Shown: positions 52,896-63,121, counted from the stretch's first letter. The stretch is 64,000 nucleotides of DNA from Acidobacteriota bacterium (GCA_021730945.1 JAKFYH010000056.1:1-64000), one strand, 5' to 3'. Program-made: numbers and translations. The notes: generated by a model not told the origin, from the sequence alone.

Positions 52896-54063
52896 CTACT
52901 TCACCCATCTCGAGTGCGGCAGCGGATGCGGCGCGGGTCCCTTTGACCCCCGCGAGCGGCATTTCCTGTGCCCCTCGTGCAAGCTGCCGATGCTCGCCCG
53001 TTACGACCTGAAAGCGGCACGGGCATGGAAGAAGGAATCGCTGCTCGATCGCGCCCCCAACATGTGGCGGTATCGCGACCTGATGCCGCTGCTGGCCGCC
53101 GACGCACCCGTCACTCTGGGCGAAGGCTTCACGCCGCTGATCCACGCGCAACGGCTCGGCGCCACCCTCGGCCTCGAGCGCCTGCTGATCAAGGACGAGT
53201 CGCTCAATCCGACCAACTCGTTCAAGGCGCGCGGCCTCTCGGCCGCCGTCTCGCGCGCGCGGGCGCTCGGAGCCGAGACCATCTTCCTTCCCACGGCAGG
53301 CAACGCCGGCAACGCCGCGGCCGCATATGCCGCCGCCGCCGGAATGAAATGCGAAGTCTTCATTCCGAAGGACGCCAAGCAGCCTTTCATCGATGAGTGC
53401 CGGCTCTACGGCGCCAACGTGACGCTGGTGGATGGTCTGATTACCGATGCCGGCAGAGTCGCCACCGAGACGGCTGCGGGCAAGGGTTGGTACGAGGTCT
53501 CGACCTTCCGCGAAGCCGGGCGGGCCGAAGGCAAGAAGACGATGGGCTACGAACTGGCGGAGCAGCTCAATTGGACGCTGCCCGACTGGATTATCTATCC
53601 CACTGGCGGCGGCACCGGCATTGTCGGCATGTGGAAGGCCTTCGCGGAAATGGAGGCGATCGGCTGGCTGGCCGCCGGCCAGCGGCCCAAGATGGTGTCG
53701 GTGCAGGCGGACGGCTGCGCTCCGATCATTCGCGCGTTCGACAACGGCGCCGAAACCGCGGGCACCTGGGACAATGCTCACACGGTGGCTGACGGCCTCC
53801 GCGTGCCGCGGGCGATCGCCGACTTCCTGATTCTGCGCACGCTGCGAGAAAGCGGCGGCGGCGCGGTCGCTGTCTCCGATGCCGAGCTGGTGAAGGACAT
53901 GCTGCTACTCGGCAGCCTGGAGGGCGTCTCAGCCGCGCCCGAAGGCGGCGCCGCGCTGAGCGCGATTCGTCATCTGGTGGCCCAGGGCCGCATCAAGCCG
54001 CAGGAAACCGTCGTCTTGTTCAATACCGGCGGCGCCCTCAAGTATCTCGACGCGATCCGGTAG
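52885..54063 (+). CDS. thrC: Threonine synthase
   Basis: Zn-ribbon-like N-terminus; LGEGFTPLIHAQRL; ESLNPTNSFKARGLSAAVSRA; PTAGNAGNAAAAYAAAAG. TTG start overlapping frr. Confidence 0.88.
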   Translation: MASSYFTHLECGSGCGAGPFDPRERHFLCPSCKLPMLARYDLKAARAWKKESLLDRAPNMWRYRDLMPLLAADAPVTLGEGFTPLIHAQRLGATLGLERLLIKDESLNPTNSFKARGLSAAVSRARALGAETIFLPTAGNAGNAAAAYAAAAGMKCEVFIPKDAKQPFIDECRLYGANVTLVDGLITDAGRVATETAAGKGWYEVSTFREAGRAEGKKTMGYELAEQLNWTLPDWIIYPTGGGTGIVGMWKAFAEMEAIGWLAAGQRPKMVSVQADGCAPIIRAFDNGAETAGTWDNAHTVADGLRVPRAIADFLILRTLRESGGGAVAVSDAELVKDMLLLGSLEGVSAAPEGGAALSAIRHLVAQGRIKPQETVVLFNTGGALKYLDAIR

Positions 54064-54103
54064 CCGGCCTGGCGTCGCGCGCGATGCCGCGCGGCGCCGG
54101 CTA
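54061..54103. terminator. GC-rich dyad between convergent thrC and pfkA, including both stop codons
   Basis: tagccggc (54061-54068) pairs with gccggcta (54096-54103). Confidence 0.6.
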
Positions 54104-55183
54104 ATCCCCGAACGACACGCCGATCGCCCGCGCGGTCCGCAGCAGGTCGTAATCAAGCGGCACGGTCTTGGTGCGGCCAACGATGTCGCTGAGCGGCACC
54201 GGCACGATATCGGGTGGATTATTGGCCACCATCTTGCCGTACACGCCGCGCCGCAACAGTTCAACCGCCGCCCCGCCAAAACGCGTCGCGAGCACGCGGT
54301 CGAACGAGGTCGGGCCACCTCCGCGCTGCAAGTGGCCGAGCACCACGCACCGCGCTTCCTTCCCGGTCATCTCCTCGAGCTGAGCCGAGACGCCGATCCC
54401 GACGCCACCCAGCCGCTCAACGTACCCGGCGCGCGCCGCCTCGCGAACGGTCAAGGTGCCACCGATGGGCTTGGCGCCTTCCGCCACGACGACAATGCTG
54501 AACTTGGCGCCAAACGACTCGCGCTTGCGAATGGTGGCGGCCACCCGTTCGAGGTCGAACGGAATCTCGGGCATCAGGATGACATCGGCGCCGCCGGCCA
54601 CGCCGCTATGCAGGGCGATCCAGCCCGCGTAGCGCCCCATCACTTCCACCACCATGATGCGCTTGTGCGCTTCGGCCGTCGTATGCAGGCGGTCGATCGC
54701 CCCGGCGGCAAAGTCCACCGCGGTGTCGAAGCCGAAGCAACTGTTCGTACCGACGATGTCGTTGTCGATGGTCTTGGGGACGCCGACCACCGGAATGCCC
54801 TTCAGGTAAAACTGGTGCGCGATACTGAGCGAGCCATCGCCGCCAATCACCACCAGGGCCTGCAACCCCATCTTGTGAAAGGTTTCCACCACCCGGTCGG
54901 AGTAGTCCACCTTGCCGCCGGGCGTGTCGACCGGATACTCAAACGGGTTGCCATGGTTGGTGGTGCCGAGAATCGTGCCGCCAAGGCGGAGGATGCCGGT
55001 CACGTCCCGGGGCGTCAGCACCCTCGAACGGGAGGGGTCGAGCAGTCCATCGAAGCTGTCTTCGAGTCCGATGACCTCAATCCCCGCGTTGTGCGCCGAC
55101 TTGACGACCGCGCGGATCACAGCGTTAAGGCCGGGGGCGTCGCCACCGCCGGTGAGAACGCCGATTTTCTTGATCTGAGGCAA
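54101..55183 (-). CDS. pfkA: 6-phosphofructokinase family protein
   Basis: KKIGVLTGGGDAPGLNAVIRAVV; VIGGDGSLSIAHQF; GVPKTIDNDIVGTNSCFGFDTAV; MGRYAGWIALHSG. Confidence 0.93.
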   Translation of the reverse strand: MPQIKKIGVLTGGGDAPGLNAVIRAVVKSAHNAGIEVIGLEDSFDGLLDPSRSRVLTPRDVTGILRLGGTILGTTNHGNPFEYPVDTPGGKVDYSDRVVETFHKMGLQALVVIGGDGSLSIAHQFYLKGIPVVGVPKTIDNDIVGTNSCFGFDTAVDFAAGAIDRLHTTAEAHKRIMVVEVMGRYAGWIALHSGVAGGADVILMPEIPFDLERVAATIRKRESFGAKFSIVVVAEGAKPIGGTLTVREAARAGYVERLGGVGIGVSAQLEEMTGKEARCVVLGHLQRGGGPTSFDRVLATRFGGAAVELLRRGVYGKMVANNPPDIVPVPLSDIVGRTKTVPLDYDLLRTARAIGVSFGD

Positions 55184-55241
55184 CTTAGTAGTCCTTCTCT
55201 GAGGGGGTTATTTGCTATTATTGTTCAGTAATTGACGTCTT

Positions 55242-55317
55242 GGGCGGCTAGCTCAGCTGGGAGAGCGCAGCGTTCGCAACGCTGAGGTCAGGAGTTCGAT
55301 CCTCCTGCCGTCCACCA
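55242..55317 (+). tRNA. tRNA-Ala (anticodon CGC), CCA encoded
   Basis: GGGCGGC TA GCTC AGCTGGGA GAGC G CAGCG TTCGCAA CGCTG AGGTC AGGAG TTCGATC CTCCT GCCGTCC ACCA; cloverleaf and G3:U70 alanine identity pair present. Confidence 0.97.
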
Positions 55318-55384
55318 TTCGATTCGCCAGTCCTGCCAAAAGCAACTTCCCTGCCCCCTCGCGAGTCCTAATAGTATGGGTACC

Positions 55385-56041
55385 GTGAGGTTTGTTCTTG
55401 GGTCACTCGCCATTGCGGTAACGGCCGCCACCCTGACCGCCCAGGATCCCGCCGCGCTGGCGTCACGAGTGCAACAGCGTTACGACACGGTCCGCGACTT
55501 CCAGGGCGACTTCGTTCAGACCTACGAAGGCGGAGTGCTGCGCACCAGGACCAGCGAGCGGGGCACCATGGCCATCAAGCGGCCAGGGCGTATGCGCTTC
55601 AGCTACGCCAAGCCCGAACGCAAGGAGTTCGTCTCTGATGGCACCCGCCTGTACACCTACCTGGTGGCCGACAAGCAGGTCATCGTCAGCCCGGCGCCCG
55701 ACCCGTCCGAAGGCGGCATCCCAGCCCTGTTTCTCGCCGGCCAGTCTGACCTGGGCCGGGACTACACGGCGAGCTTCACACCTTTGCCCGGTGCGGCACC
55801 CGGTCTGCTCACCCTCAACCTCGTCCCCAAGAAGCCGCACGCCGACATTGACTCGATCGGCATCGGGATCGACCCCAAAACCCTTCAAATCCAGTATTTG
55901 ACCGCCCTCGACAAGCAAGGCGGGCGTTCGTCGTTTTCCTTCACTAACCTGAAGGAGAATCGGGGTTTGACCGATAAGGACTTTGAGTTTCGCATTCCAC
56001 GCGGCGTGGATGTGGTGACCAATGGTACTCGCTCCCAATAA
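55385..56041 (+). CDS. lolA: Outer-membrane lipoprotein carrier protein LolA
   Basis: Signal peptide; YDTVRDFQGDFVQTYEGGVLRTRTSERGTMAIKRPGRMRFSYAKPERKEFVSDGTRLYTYLVADKQVIVSP. ATG 55376 or GTG 55385 possible. Confidence 0.88.
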   Translation: MRFVLGSLAIAVTAATLTAQDPAALASRVQQRYDTVRDFQGDFVQTYEGGVLRTRTSERGTMAIKRPGRMRFSYAKPERKEFVSDGTRLYTYLVADKQVIVSPAPDPSEGGIPALFLAGQSDLGRDYTASFTPLPGAAPGLLTLNLVPKKPHADIDSIGIGIDPKTLQIQYLTALDKQGGRSSFSFTNLKENRGLTDKDFEFRIPRGVDVVTNGTRSQ

Positions 56042-57863
56042 CCCGCTCCCCCGGCCCCTGCGCATCGCCTTGACCCTGGGCGTGGTGCTGGCGCTCGCCT
56101 CGTGCGCGAGCTCAGGCTCATTGCGCACGGCGCGCGGAGCCGAAGCCACCCAGAACTACGACGTCGCGGTCGCCGAATATACCAAGCTGCTCCGGGCCAA
56201 CCCCGGCAACCGCGAGGCCTTCCAGGGCCTGGAGCGGGCGAAGCTACGGGCGGCGCAGGACCACTTCAGCAAGGCTCGCCGCCTGGCTGCCACCGGCAGT
56301 CTCGAAGAGGCGCTGGTTGAGTACCAGCTGGCGGCCGAACTGAATCCTGGGAACAGCGACATCAACACGGAGCTGCAGGACACCCGGGCGCAGTTGCGCG
56401 CCCGCATCGCCGTCCGTGAGGACGGCAAGACCCGGCTCGAATCGCTGATCGCGCAAAGCCTGGCCGCTCCGCTGCCCGGCGCGACGCTGCCGCCCGGCGT
56501 CACCCTGCCCAACACCCTCGTCTTCCGTGATGCCGGCTCGCGCGACGTCTACGCCGCCATCGGCAAATTCACCAACCTGAGCGTGCTGTTCGACCCGGCG
56601 TTCCGCGATCAACCGGTGTCGATCGATCTGCGGGACCTGTCGCTCGACGAAGCCCTGAACGCGGTCTCGACCACGACCCGGAATTTCTGGCGAGCCACCT
56701 CCGCGAACACGATTACGGTGGTGCCCGACACCGCCGCCAAGCGCCGCGAGTACGAGGAGGAGATCGTCCGCACCTTCTACTTGAGCAACGCCGACCTCAA
56801 GGAAACCATCGACATGCTCCGCATTGTCGTCGACGCGCGACGCCTGTCGGCGATCACGGCGACCAACGCGATCACGATTAAGGACACGCCGGAACGCATC
56901 ACCGCCGCCGGCAAGATCATCACCGCGATCGACAAGGCCCGGGCCGAGGTCATCATCGATGTCGAGTTGCTCGAGGTCAACCGCACCCACCTGCACGAAT
57001 ACGGTCTACAGGTGGCATCGCCGACGTCCTCGCCCACCGGCATCAGCGGCCAGGCCGACGTCAACAAGACCGGCCTGTCGCTGCGCAGCCTGACCAGCCT
57101 GACGCAGGCCGACGTACTGCTGACCAACCTGCCGTCGCTCTACTATCGCCTGCTGAAGAACGACAGCGCCACGCGCATTCTCGCCAATCCGCAGTTGCGC
57201 ACCTCGGAAGGCATTGCGGCGCAGGCCCGATTCGGTGAACGCGTGCCGGTGCCGGTCACGACCTTTTCGCCAATCGCCGCCGGCGGCGTGCAGACCCAGC
57301 CGATCACGTCATTCAACTACGAGCCCATCGGCGTCAACATTGACATCACGCCGCGCATGCATCACGACGACGCGGTGACCTTGTCGCTGAAAGTGGAACT
57401 CAGCAGTATCTCGGGGACCGGTTTCGGCGGCCTGCCGACGTTTGGCAGCCGCTCGATCAACACGGTGATTCGCCTGAAGGACGGCGAGACCAACATGCTG
57501 GCCGGGCTGATTCGCGACGAGGAACGCACCTCGCTGGCGAGCATTCCCGGCCTGGGTGACATTCCGGTGGTTGGCCGCCTGTTTGGATACAACCGCAAGG
57601 AGACGCAGGAGACCGACATCATCCTGACCCTGACGCCGCGCATCGTCCGCGTGTTGAATCTGACCGCCGAGGACCTGCAGCCGTTCCGGATGGGACGCGA
57701 TGGCGGCGCGCCGATCACCGACATTGCGCCGCTGCCAATTCCCCTGCCCCAGCCGCAGCGTCCGCCCGGCGGCGATGAGGCGGCGCCCGGGTTTACGCCG
57801 CCCACGGGTCCGGTCGCGCCGGTTCGCACGCCGACGCCGGTCAAGCCTCCCCCGAAGGGGTAA
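56022..57863 (+). CDS. Type II secretion GspD-like secretin with N-terminal TPR-like region
   Basis: Lipobox LALASCASS; TPR-like NYDVAVAEYTKLLRANPGNREAF; STN-like region; C-terminal VPVPVTTFSPIAAGGVQTQPITSFNYEPIGVNIDITPRMHHDDAVTLSLKVELSSISG secretin. Confidence 0.88.
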   Translation: MVLAPNNPLPRPLRIALTLGVVLALASCASSGSLRTARGAEATQNYDVAVAEYTKLLRANPGNREAFQGLERAKLRAAQDHFSKARRLAATGSLEEALVEYQLAAELNPGNSDINTELQDTRAQLRARIAVREDGKTRLESLIAQSLAAPLPGATLPPGVTLPNTLVFRDAGSRDVYAAIGKFTNLSVLFDPAFRDQPVSIDLRDLSLDEALNAVSTTTRNFWRATSANTITVVPDTAAKRREYEEEIVRTFYLSNADLKETIDMLRIVVDARRLSAITATNAITIKDTPERITAAGKIITAIDKARAEVIIDVELLEVNRTHLHEYGLQVASPTSSPTGISGQADVNKTGLSLRSLTSLTQADVLLTNLPSLYYRLLKNDSATRILANPQLRTSEGIAAQARFGERVPVPVTTFSPIAAGGVQTQPITSFNYEPIGVNIDITPRMHHDDAVTLSLKVELSSISGTGFGGLPTFGSRSINTVIRLKDGETNMLAGLIRDEERTSLASIPGLGDIPVVGRLFGYNRKETQETDIILTLTPRIVRVLNLTAEDLQPFRMGRDGGAPITDIAPLPIPLPQPQRPPGGDEAAPGFTPPTGPVAPVRTPTPVKPPPKG

Positions 57864-57869
57864 GCCGGC

Positions 57870-59126
57870 CTACGACACCCGCGCCACCGATGCGCCGAGC
57901 GCCTGCAGGCGTTCCACTAACCGGCTATAGCCTCGCTCCACGGTCTCCAGCGGCTCGACCCGGCTCTGCCCGTCGGCGGCCAGCGCCGCGGCAATCAACG
58001 CCATGCCCGACCGGATGTCGCGGCTGTCCAGGCTCTTGCCACGCAGCTTTCGCGGTCCCGTGACAATGATGCGGTGGGGATCGCAGAGAAACAGGTCGGC
58101 GCCCATGCCGCTCATCTGCTCCAGGGCAAACAGCCGCAGTTCGTACAGCCAGTCATGCACCAGCGTCGCGCCGTCAGCCTGCGTGGCCAGCACCGTGACG
58201 AGGCTGACGAGGTCGCTCGGAAAACTCGGCCAGAGGCCGGTGGTGATGCGGCCGGCACCGACCAGCCGTGAGGCCTCCACACGGAACACGTCGTGGTCCT
58301 GCGAACACGCGACGTGCATCTTGGCCAGCACCGAGGCCACCACTTCCATGTCAACCGGCCTGGTGCCACCAATCTCCACGTGGCCGCCGGTAATGGCGCC
58401 GGCGACCGCCCAACTGCCGGCCTCGATGTAGTCGCCGTAAAGCGTCTTCTCCGCTCCCGACCGAATCGGCACACCCTCGACCCGAATCGTGTGCGTCCCT
58501 TCGCCGGTGATGCCGACGCCCATGGCGCGCAGAAATTCACACAGCTCCACCACGTGCGGTTCGCAGGCGGCATGCCGGATCTCGGAGACGCCAGTGGCCG
58601 CCGCGGCGGCGAGCAACGCCGTCTCCGTGCCGGTCACCGAGGCCTCATCGAGGTAGATCGACGCCGGCTGCAATCCGGTGGGAGCATCCAGCCGATGACC
58701 CGGACCCGGCACGATGTGCGCGCCCATGGCAATCAGGGCCTCGAGATGGGTCTTGATGGTGCGGCGGGCTGGAAAGTCGCCGCCCGGCGGCGCCACGAAC
58801 GCCCGGCCACGCCGGGCCAGCAGCGGCCCCAGGAGCAACACCGAACCGCGCAGCCGGCCCACCAGCGCGCTATCGGGTTCGTCCTTGGTGACCTCCATGC
58901 AACGGATGCGCAGCGTCGTACTGCCAATCCCTTCCACCTCGGCGCCGAGATCCAGCAGCAGCCGGGCCATGACTTCGACGTCGGCAATCCGGGGCATGTT
59001 GCGCAGCGTGCACCACTCGCTCGTGAGCAAGCAGGCCGCCATCAGCGGCAGCGCCGCGTTCTTGTTGCCTTCGACGTCGATGCGGCCTTCAATCCGATGG
59101 CCGCCCTCAATGACTAATGTGGACAT
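57870..59126 (-). CDS. murA: UDP-N-acetylglucosamine 1-carboxyvinyltransferase
   Basis: GGHRIEGRIDVEGNKNAALPLMAACLLTSEWCTLRNMPRIADVEVM; LRGSVLLLGPLLARRGRAFVAPPGGDFPARRTIKTHLEALIAMGA. Motif resembles but is not identical to canonical PGGCxIG. Confidence 0.93.
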   Translation of the reverse strand: MSTLVIEGGHRIEGRIDVEGNKNAALPLMAACLLTSEWCTLRNMPRIADVEVMARLLLDLGAEVEGIGSTTLRIRCMEVTKDEPDSALVGRLRGSVLLLGPLLARRGRAFVAPPGGDFPARRTIKTHLEALIAMGAHIVPGPGHRLDAPTGLQPASIYLDEASVTGTETALLAAAAATGVSEIRHAACEPHVVELCEFLRAMGVGITGEGTHTIRVEGVPIRSGAEKTLYGDYIEAGSWAVAGAITGGHVEIGGTRPVDMEVVASVLAKMHVACSQDHDVFRVEASRLVGAGRITTGLWPSFPSDLVSLVTVLATQADGATLVHDWLYELRLFALEQMSGMGADLFLCDPHRIIVTGPRKLRGKSLDSRDIRSGMALIAAALAADGQSRVEPLETVERGYSRLVERLQALGASVARVS

Positions 59127-59130
59127 AAGG

Positions 59131-60069
59131 TCAGAACTCGCCTACACAGATGATCTCATCTCGGAGCACGATGCCGAACTGATCTTTCACTGCGGCGCGG
59201 CACTGCTCGATCAGCGTTTTGATGTCGTCGGCGGTGGCGGTGCCATCCGAGATCACGAAGTTGGCATGCGCCGGCGAGACGCGGGCGCCGCCCACGCGCA
59301 GGCCCTTGAGGCCCGCCCGATCGACGAGGGCGCCGGCCGAGGGCGCAACCCCCTCCGGAATCCGGTCGCGGAGCGGATCGGGGTTCATGAAGATGCAGCC
59401 GGCGCTTGGCGACTCGAGCGGCTGCGTCTGCTTTCGAAACGCCAACGATTGCCGGGCCACCAGTCGCAACGGCGCCGGGTCGGCACCTGGAGTGACGCGC
59501 AAGGCCGCCCACAGGACAATCTCGCCGGTTCGCTTCAGCCGGCTGTAGTCGTAGGCGAACTCCAGCCGATCCGCGGGCGCCTGCAGCAACTTCCCTTCCG
59601 GCGTGACCAGCCGGACGCTTTCGATCAGGTCGCCAAAATTGGTGCCCTGCCAGTGCGCGTTGCCGTAGACGGCACCGCCGACAGTACCGGGCGTACCGGC
59701 CCACGCCTCCAGCCCGGCATACCCCCGATTGATCGTCCAGCGCACAAGGCCGTTGATCGTGAGCGCCGCGTCGGCGCGCACCAGGTGATCACCGACGGCG
59801 TGAACCGCACCGCCGCGCGGCCGGATGACGAGGCCGCGCACGCCACGGCCGGACACCAGGACATTCGAGCCGCCACCGAGCATGGTCACCGGCTGCCCCA
59901 TCGCCCGCGCAATCGACAGTGCCCGCATGATTTCGTCTGAATTGGCCGGCTCGAACAGGACGTCGGCCGGTCCGCCGACCTTGAACGTGGTCAAGGGCGC
60001 CAGCGGCGCGTCGGTGTGAATGCGCTCGGCTCCGAACGCCGCTGCCAGCGCCGCACTAAGCGTGTTCAT
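59131..60069 (-). CDS. murB: UDP-N-acetylmuramate dehydrogenase
   Basis: NTLSAALAAAFGAERIHTDAPLAPLTTFKVGGPADVLFEPANSDEIMRAL; GTPGTVGGAVYGNAHWQG. Confidence 0.94.
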   Translation of the reverse strand: MNTLSAALAAAFGAERIHTDAPLAPLTTFKVGGPADVLFEPANSDEIMRALSIARAMGQPVTMLGGGSNVLVSGRGVRGLVIRPRGGAVHAVGDHLVRADAALTINGLVRWTINRGYAGLEAWAGTPGTVGGAVYGNAHWQGTNFGDLIESVRLVTPEGKLLQAPADRLEFAYDYSRLKRTGEIVLWAALRVTPGADPAPLRLVARQSLAFRKQTQPLESPSAGCIFMNPDPLRDRIPEGVAPSAGALVDRAGLKGLRVGGARVSPAHANFVISDGTATADDIKTLIEQCRAAVKDQFGIVLRDEIICVGEF

Positions 60070-61012
60070 GAGTCTCTCGCGCCGCTGACCGCAGTAGCTG
60101 TCTCTCGCGGGCGATCAGGGCGGCCACCGCCTCTTTGCGCTCGCACAGAATGAATTCAATAAAGTCGCCGGGGGCGAGTTGCCCTGCCAACGGAAGGTCA
60201 GCCGAGATCACGTGGCCGATCTTGGGATACCCCCCGGCGGTCTGTCGATCGGCCATCAGCAGGATCGGTTCACCGGCGCCAGGCACCTGGATCGCTCCCA
60301 TCCCGACCGGTTCAGAAATCAGTTCGGCCGCACTGGCGCGCAAGAGCGGAGGGCCTTCCAGGCGGTAGCCCATGCGATTCGAACGCGGCGACACCCGGAA
60401 ACTCACGCTGGCCATCGTCTCTAGCGCCTCGCGCTGGAACCAGTGATCCTGCGGCCCTGGGACCACCCGCAGCCGCGCCCGCCCGCCGGTGGGCAGCGTC
60501 AATCCAGGCGCCTTGCGATGTGGACGCCGGTCCGGCTCCGCCAACACCGGCAGCCGGTCGCCGGCCAGCAGTGCTCGTCCGCCGATACCACCCATCCGGC
60601 TGACCAGATGGGTCGCCCGGCTGCCCAGCACGCGAGGGGTCAGCACACCACCGGCAATGCCGATGTATGCCCGCGCGCCTTGCACCACCCGCCCGAACCT
60701 CAACCGCTGGCCGGGTAGCATGGCAAACGACTCGCCCATCGGGACGGCCCGGCCGTCACAACTGACATCGAAGACCGCACCCGCGATGGCCACCACTGAC
60801 GCCGTCGCGAACAGGAGTTCCGGGCCGATGAGCGTCACTTCAAGTGTTGCCGCGTTGGCATCGTTACCGACCAGTTGATTGGCGAGCCGATGCGAGAATC
60901 GATCCATCGGTCCGGACACCGGCACCCCGAGCGCCTGGTGACCAAATCGCCCCAAGTCCTGCACGGTGGTCAACAGACCCGGCCTGATGACCTCGACGGC
61001 TCCCAGGATCAT
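60056..61012 (-). CDS. pxpC: Biotin-dependent carboxyltransferase/5-oxoprolinase subunit PxpC (KipA family)
   Basis: VIRPGLLTTVQDLGRFGHQALGVPVSGPMDRFSHRLANQLVGNDANAATLEVTLIGP; GAIQVPGAGEPILLMADRQTAGGYPKIG. Confidence 0.93.
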   Translation of the reverse strand: MILGAVEVIRPGLLTTVQDLGRFGHQALGVPVSGPMDRFSHRLANQLVGNDANAATLEVTLIGPELLFATASVVAIAGAVFDVSCDGRAVPMGESFAMLPGQRLRFGRVVQGARAYIGIAGGVLTPRVLGSRATHLVSRMGGIGGRALLAGDRLPVLAEPDRRPHRKAPGLTLPTGGRARLRVVPGPQDHWFQREALETMASVSFRVSPRSNRMGYRLEGPPLLRASAAELISEPVGMGAIQVPGAGEPILLMADRQTAGGYPKIGHVISADLPLAGQLAPGDFIEFILCERKEAVAALIARERQLLRSAARETHEHA

Positions 61013-61668
61013 GCCCCGTCACCCAGTCGAGGCACGAACCGCACGAGGTCACCTGGCGCCAGCAGGCTCGGACTGGATCGATCCGGATCGAACATCGGGC
61101 TCGACGTGTGCCCGATCAACTGCCAGCCGCCAGGACTCGTCACCGGATACACGCCGGTCTGCTCTCCGGCGATGCCGACCGAGCCCGCCGGCACGCGCTC
61201 TCTCGGTGCCCGGTGCCGCGGGGCGGCGATCCGGGGATCGACGCTTCCGAGATATGCAAAGCCCGGCACAAATCCCAACATGTAGACCCGGTACGTGCGC
61301 GCCGAGTGCCACTTCACCACCTCGGCAGGAGTACACCCGGCGTAGGCGGCCACCGCGTCGATGTCCGGTCCGTGTTCGCCGCCATAGGTCACGGCGATCT
61401 CGATTGGCGCCTTGGCCGGCACGGCCACCAGGCCCTCAATCCGGCTCGCCTCCTCGGCAATCGATCGCTCCAATGCACCGAGGTCGATCTGCAGGGGATC
61501 GAAATGTACCGCCACGGTGCAATACCCCGGCGCCACGTCAAGCACGCCGGATGCACCGCGTTCGCGGATTCGCGCCGCCAGCATGATCGCGCGCTCGTTG
61601 ACGATCGGATCGATCACCGGCTCGAACTCGACCAGCAACATCGAATCGCCGCACTCCCGGAGAGTCAT
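61009..61668 (-). CDS. pxpB: 5-oxoprolinase subunit PxpB (KipI family)
   Basis: VAVTYGGEHGPDIDAVAAYAGCTPAEVVKWHSARTYRVYMLGFVPGFAYLGSVDPRIAAPRHRAPRERVPAGSVGIAGEQTGVYPVTSPGGWQLIG. Confidence 0.93.
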   Translation of the reverse strand: MTLRECGDSMLLVEFEPVIDPIVNERAIMLAARIRERGASGVLDVAPGYCTVAVHFDPLQIDLGALERSIAEEASRIEGLVAVPAKAPIEIAVTYGGEHGPDIDAVAAYAGCTPAEVVKWHSARTYRVYMLGFVPGFAYLGSVDPRIAAPRHRAPRERVPAGSVGIAGEQTGVYPVTSPGGWQLIGHTSSPMFDPDRSSPSLLAPGDLVRFVPRLGDGA

Positions 61669-63059
61669 GCCAGGGCACCGAGCAACTTGCCGTGGATCCC
61701 GCCGAACCCGCCGTTCGACATGACGACCACCACGTCGCCCTCGCCGGCCTCAGCCGACACGACCCTGACGATGGCGTCGACGTCGGGCAGGTGCCGGGCG
61801 GCAACGCCCCGCGTCCGCAGATCCGCCACGAGTTGGTCCTCTGACAGCCGCTCGTCGGCCGGCAGGCTCGAACGAAAGACCGACGCCAGCACGACCTCGT
61901 CGGCGCCGGCAAAGGCATTGGCAAAATCATCCTGGAACACCCGGCGGCACGACGACGCGGACCGCGGCTCGAAGATGGCCCAGATGCGGCGCTGCCCTAC
62001 CGACTGACGGACGGCCTTAATTGTCTCCGCCACCGCCGTCGGATGGTGCGCGAAGTCGTCGTACACGGTGACGCCGCCAACCGCGCCGACCACCTCCAGC
62101 CGGCGCTTGACGCCGGTGAACGCCGCCAGCCCGGCGCGCAAGGCCTCGATGTCCAGCCCCAGCTCGGCGCCGACCGCGATGGCGGCCAGGGCATTGCGCA
62201 CGTTGTGTTCGCCCAACATGGCCATGCGGAAGCGGCCGTGATCGCGCGTGCCGTGCATCACCGTGAACGTGGTGTCGGCACCGCCAACCAGATCCACCGC
62301 ACGCCAGTCAGCCGCGGGAGAGAGGCCGAACGACTGGACCCGGCTGCGCGCCAACGGCGCCAACGCGGCAGCATCCGGACTGTCGATACCGAGCAGCGTC
62401 AAACCCCGGCGCGGCACCAGGTTGACCAGTCGTTTGAAAGCCAGCCGCACTTCATCGAGATTGGCGTAGATGTCGGCGTGGTCGAACTCGACGTTGTTGA
62501 TGACGGCGACATCGGGCAGGTACTTCAGGAACTTGGCCGTCTTGTCAAAGTAGGCGCTGTCGTACTCATCGCCTTCGATCACAAACGCCGGGCCCTTGCC
62601 GACCCGGTAGCTCGCGCCATCGGCGCCGAAGTTGCGGACGATGCCGCCGACAAACACGGTCGGATCGGCGCCGGCGGCGGTCAGCAACCACCCGGTCAGC
62701 GAGGTCGTCGTGGTCTTGCCATGGGTTCCGGCAATCACGATCGACTGCGCCGCCCACAACCACTGATCTCGAATCGCCTCGGGCAGCGAGGAGTAACGAA
62801 GGTCTTGGTCCAGGACGGCCTCGAGTTCCGGGTTACCGCGCGAAATGGCATTCCCCACAATCACGAGGTCGAGCGGTCCGGCAACATGCTCCGGGCGATA
62901 CCCCTCGAGCACGGTGATGCCCTCCGCCGCCAGGAAATGGCTCATGGGCGGATACACGTGCTGGTCGGAACCACTGACGGTGTGGCCGGCATGCTTCAAG
63001 AGCGCCGCCATCGTCGCCATGGCCGTTCCACACACACCGATCAAATGCACGCGTGCCAT
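61665..63059 (-). CDS. mpl: UDP-N-acetylmuramate:L-alanyl-gamma-D-glutamyl-meso-diaminopimelate ligase
   Basis: VHLIGVCGTAMATMAALLKHAGHTVSGSDQHVYPPMSHFLAAEGI; AGTHGKTTTTSLTGWLL. Confidence 0.95.
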   Translation of the reverse strand: MARVHLIGVCGTAMATMAALLKHAGHTVSGSDQHVYPPMSHFLAAEGITVLEGYRPEHVAGPLDLVIVGNAISRGNPELEAVLDQDLRYSSLPEAIRDQWLWAAQSIVIAGTHGKTTTTSLTGWLLTAAGADPTVFVGGIVRNFGADGASYRVGKGPAFVIEGDEYDSAYFDKTAKFLKYLPDVAVINNVEFDHADIYANLDEVRLAFKRLVNLVPRRGLTLLGIDSPDAAALAPLARSRVQSFGLSPAADWRAVDLVGGADTTFTVMHGTRDHGRFRMAMLGEHNVRNALAAIAVGAELGLDIEALRAGLAAFTGVKRRLEVVGAVGGVTVYDDFAHHPTAVAETIKAVRQSVGQRRIWAIFEPRSASSCRRVFQDDFANAFAGADEVVLASVFRSSLPADERLSEDQLVADLRTRGVAARHLPDVDAIVRVVSAEAGEGDVVVVMSNGGFGGIHGKLLGALA

Positions 63060-63076
63060 CAACCGCCCGCCAGTGT

Positions 63077-63115
63077 CTGCGTCATCTGCGTCATCTGCGT
63101 CATCTGCGTAATCTG
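63077..63115 (-). repeat. 9-bp tandem repeat (ctgcgtcat, ~4.3 units) in the ldcA-mpl spacer
   Basis: ctgcgtcat x3, ctgcgtaat, ctg. Confidence 0.92.
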
Positions 63116-63121
63116 TGGCCC

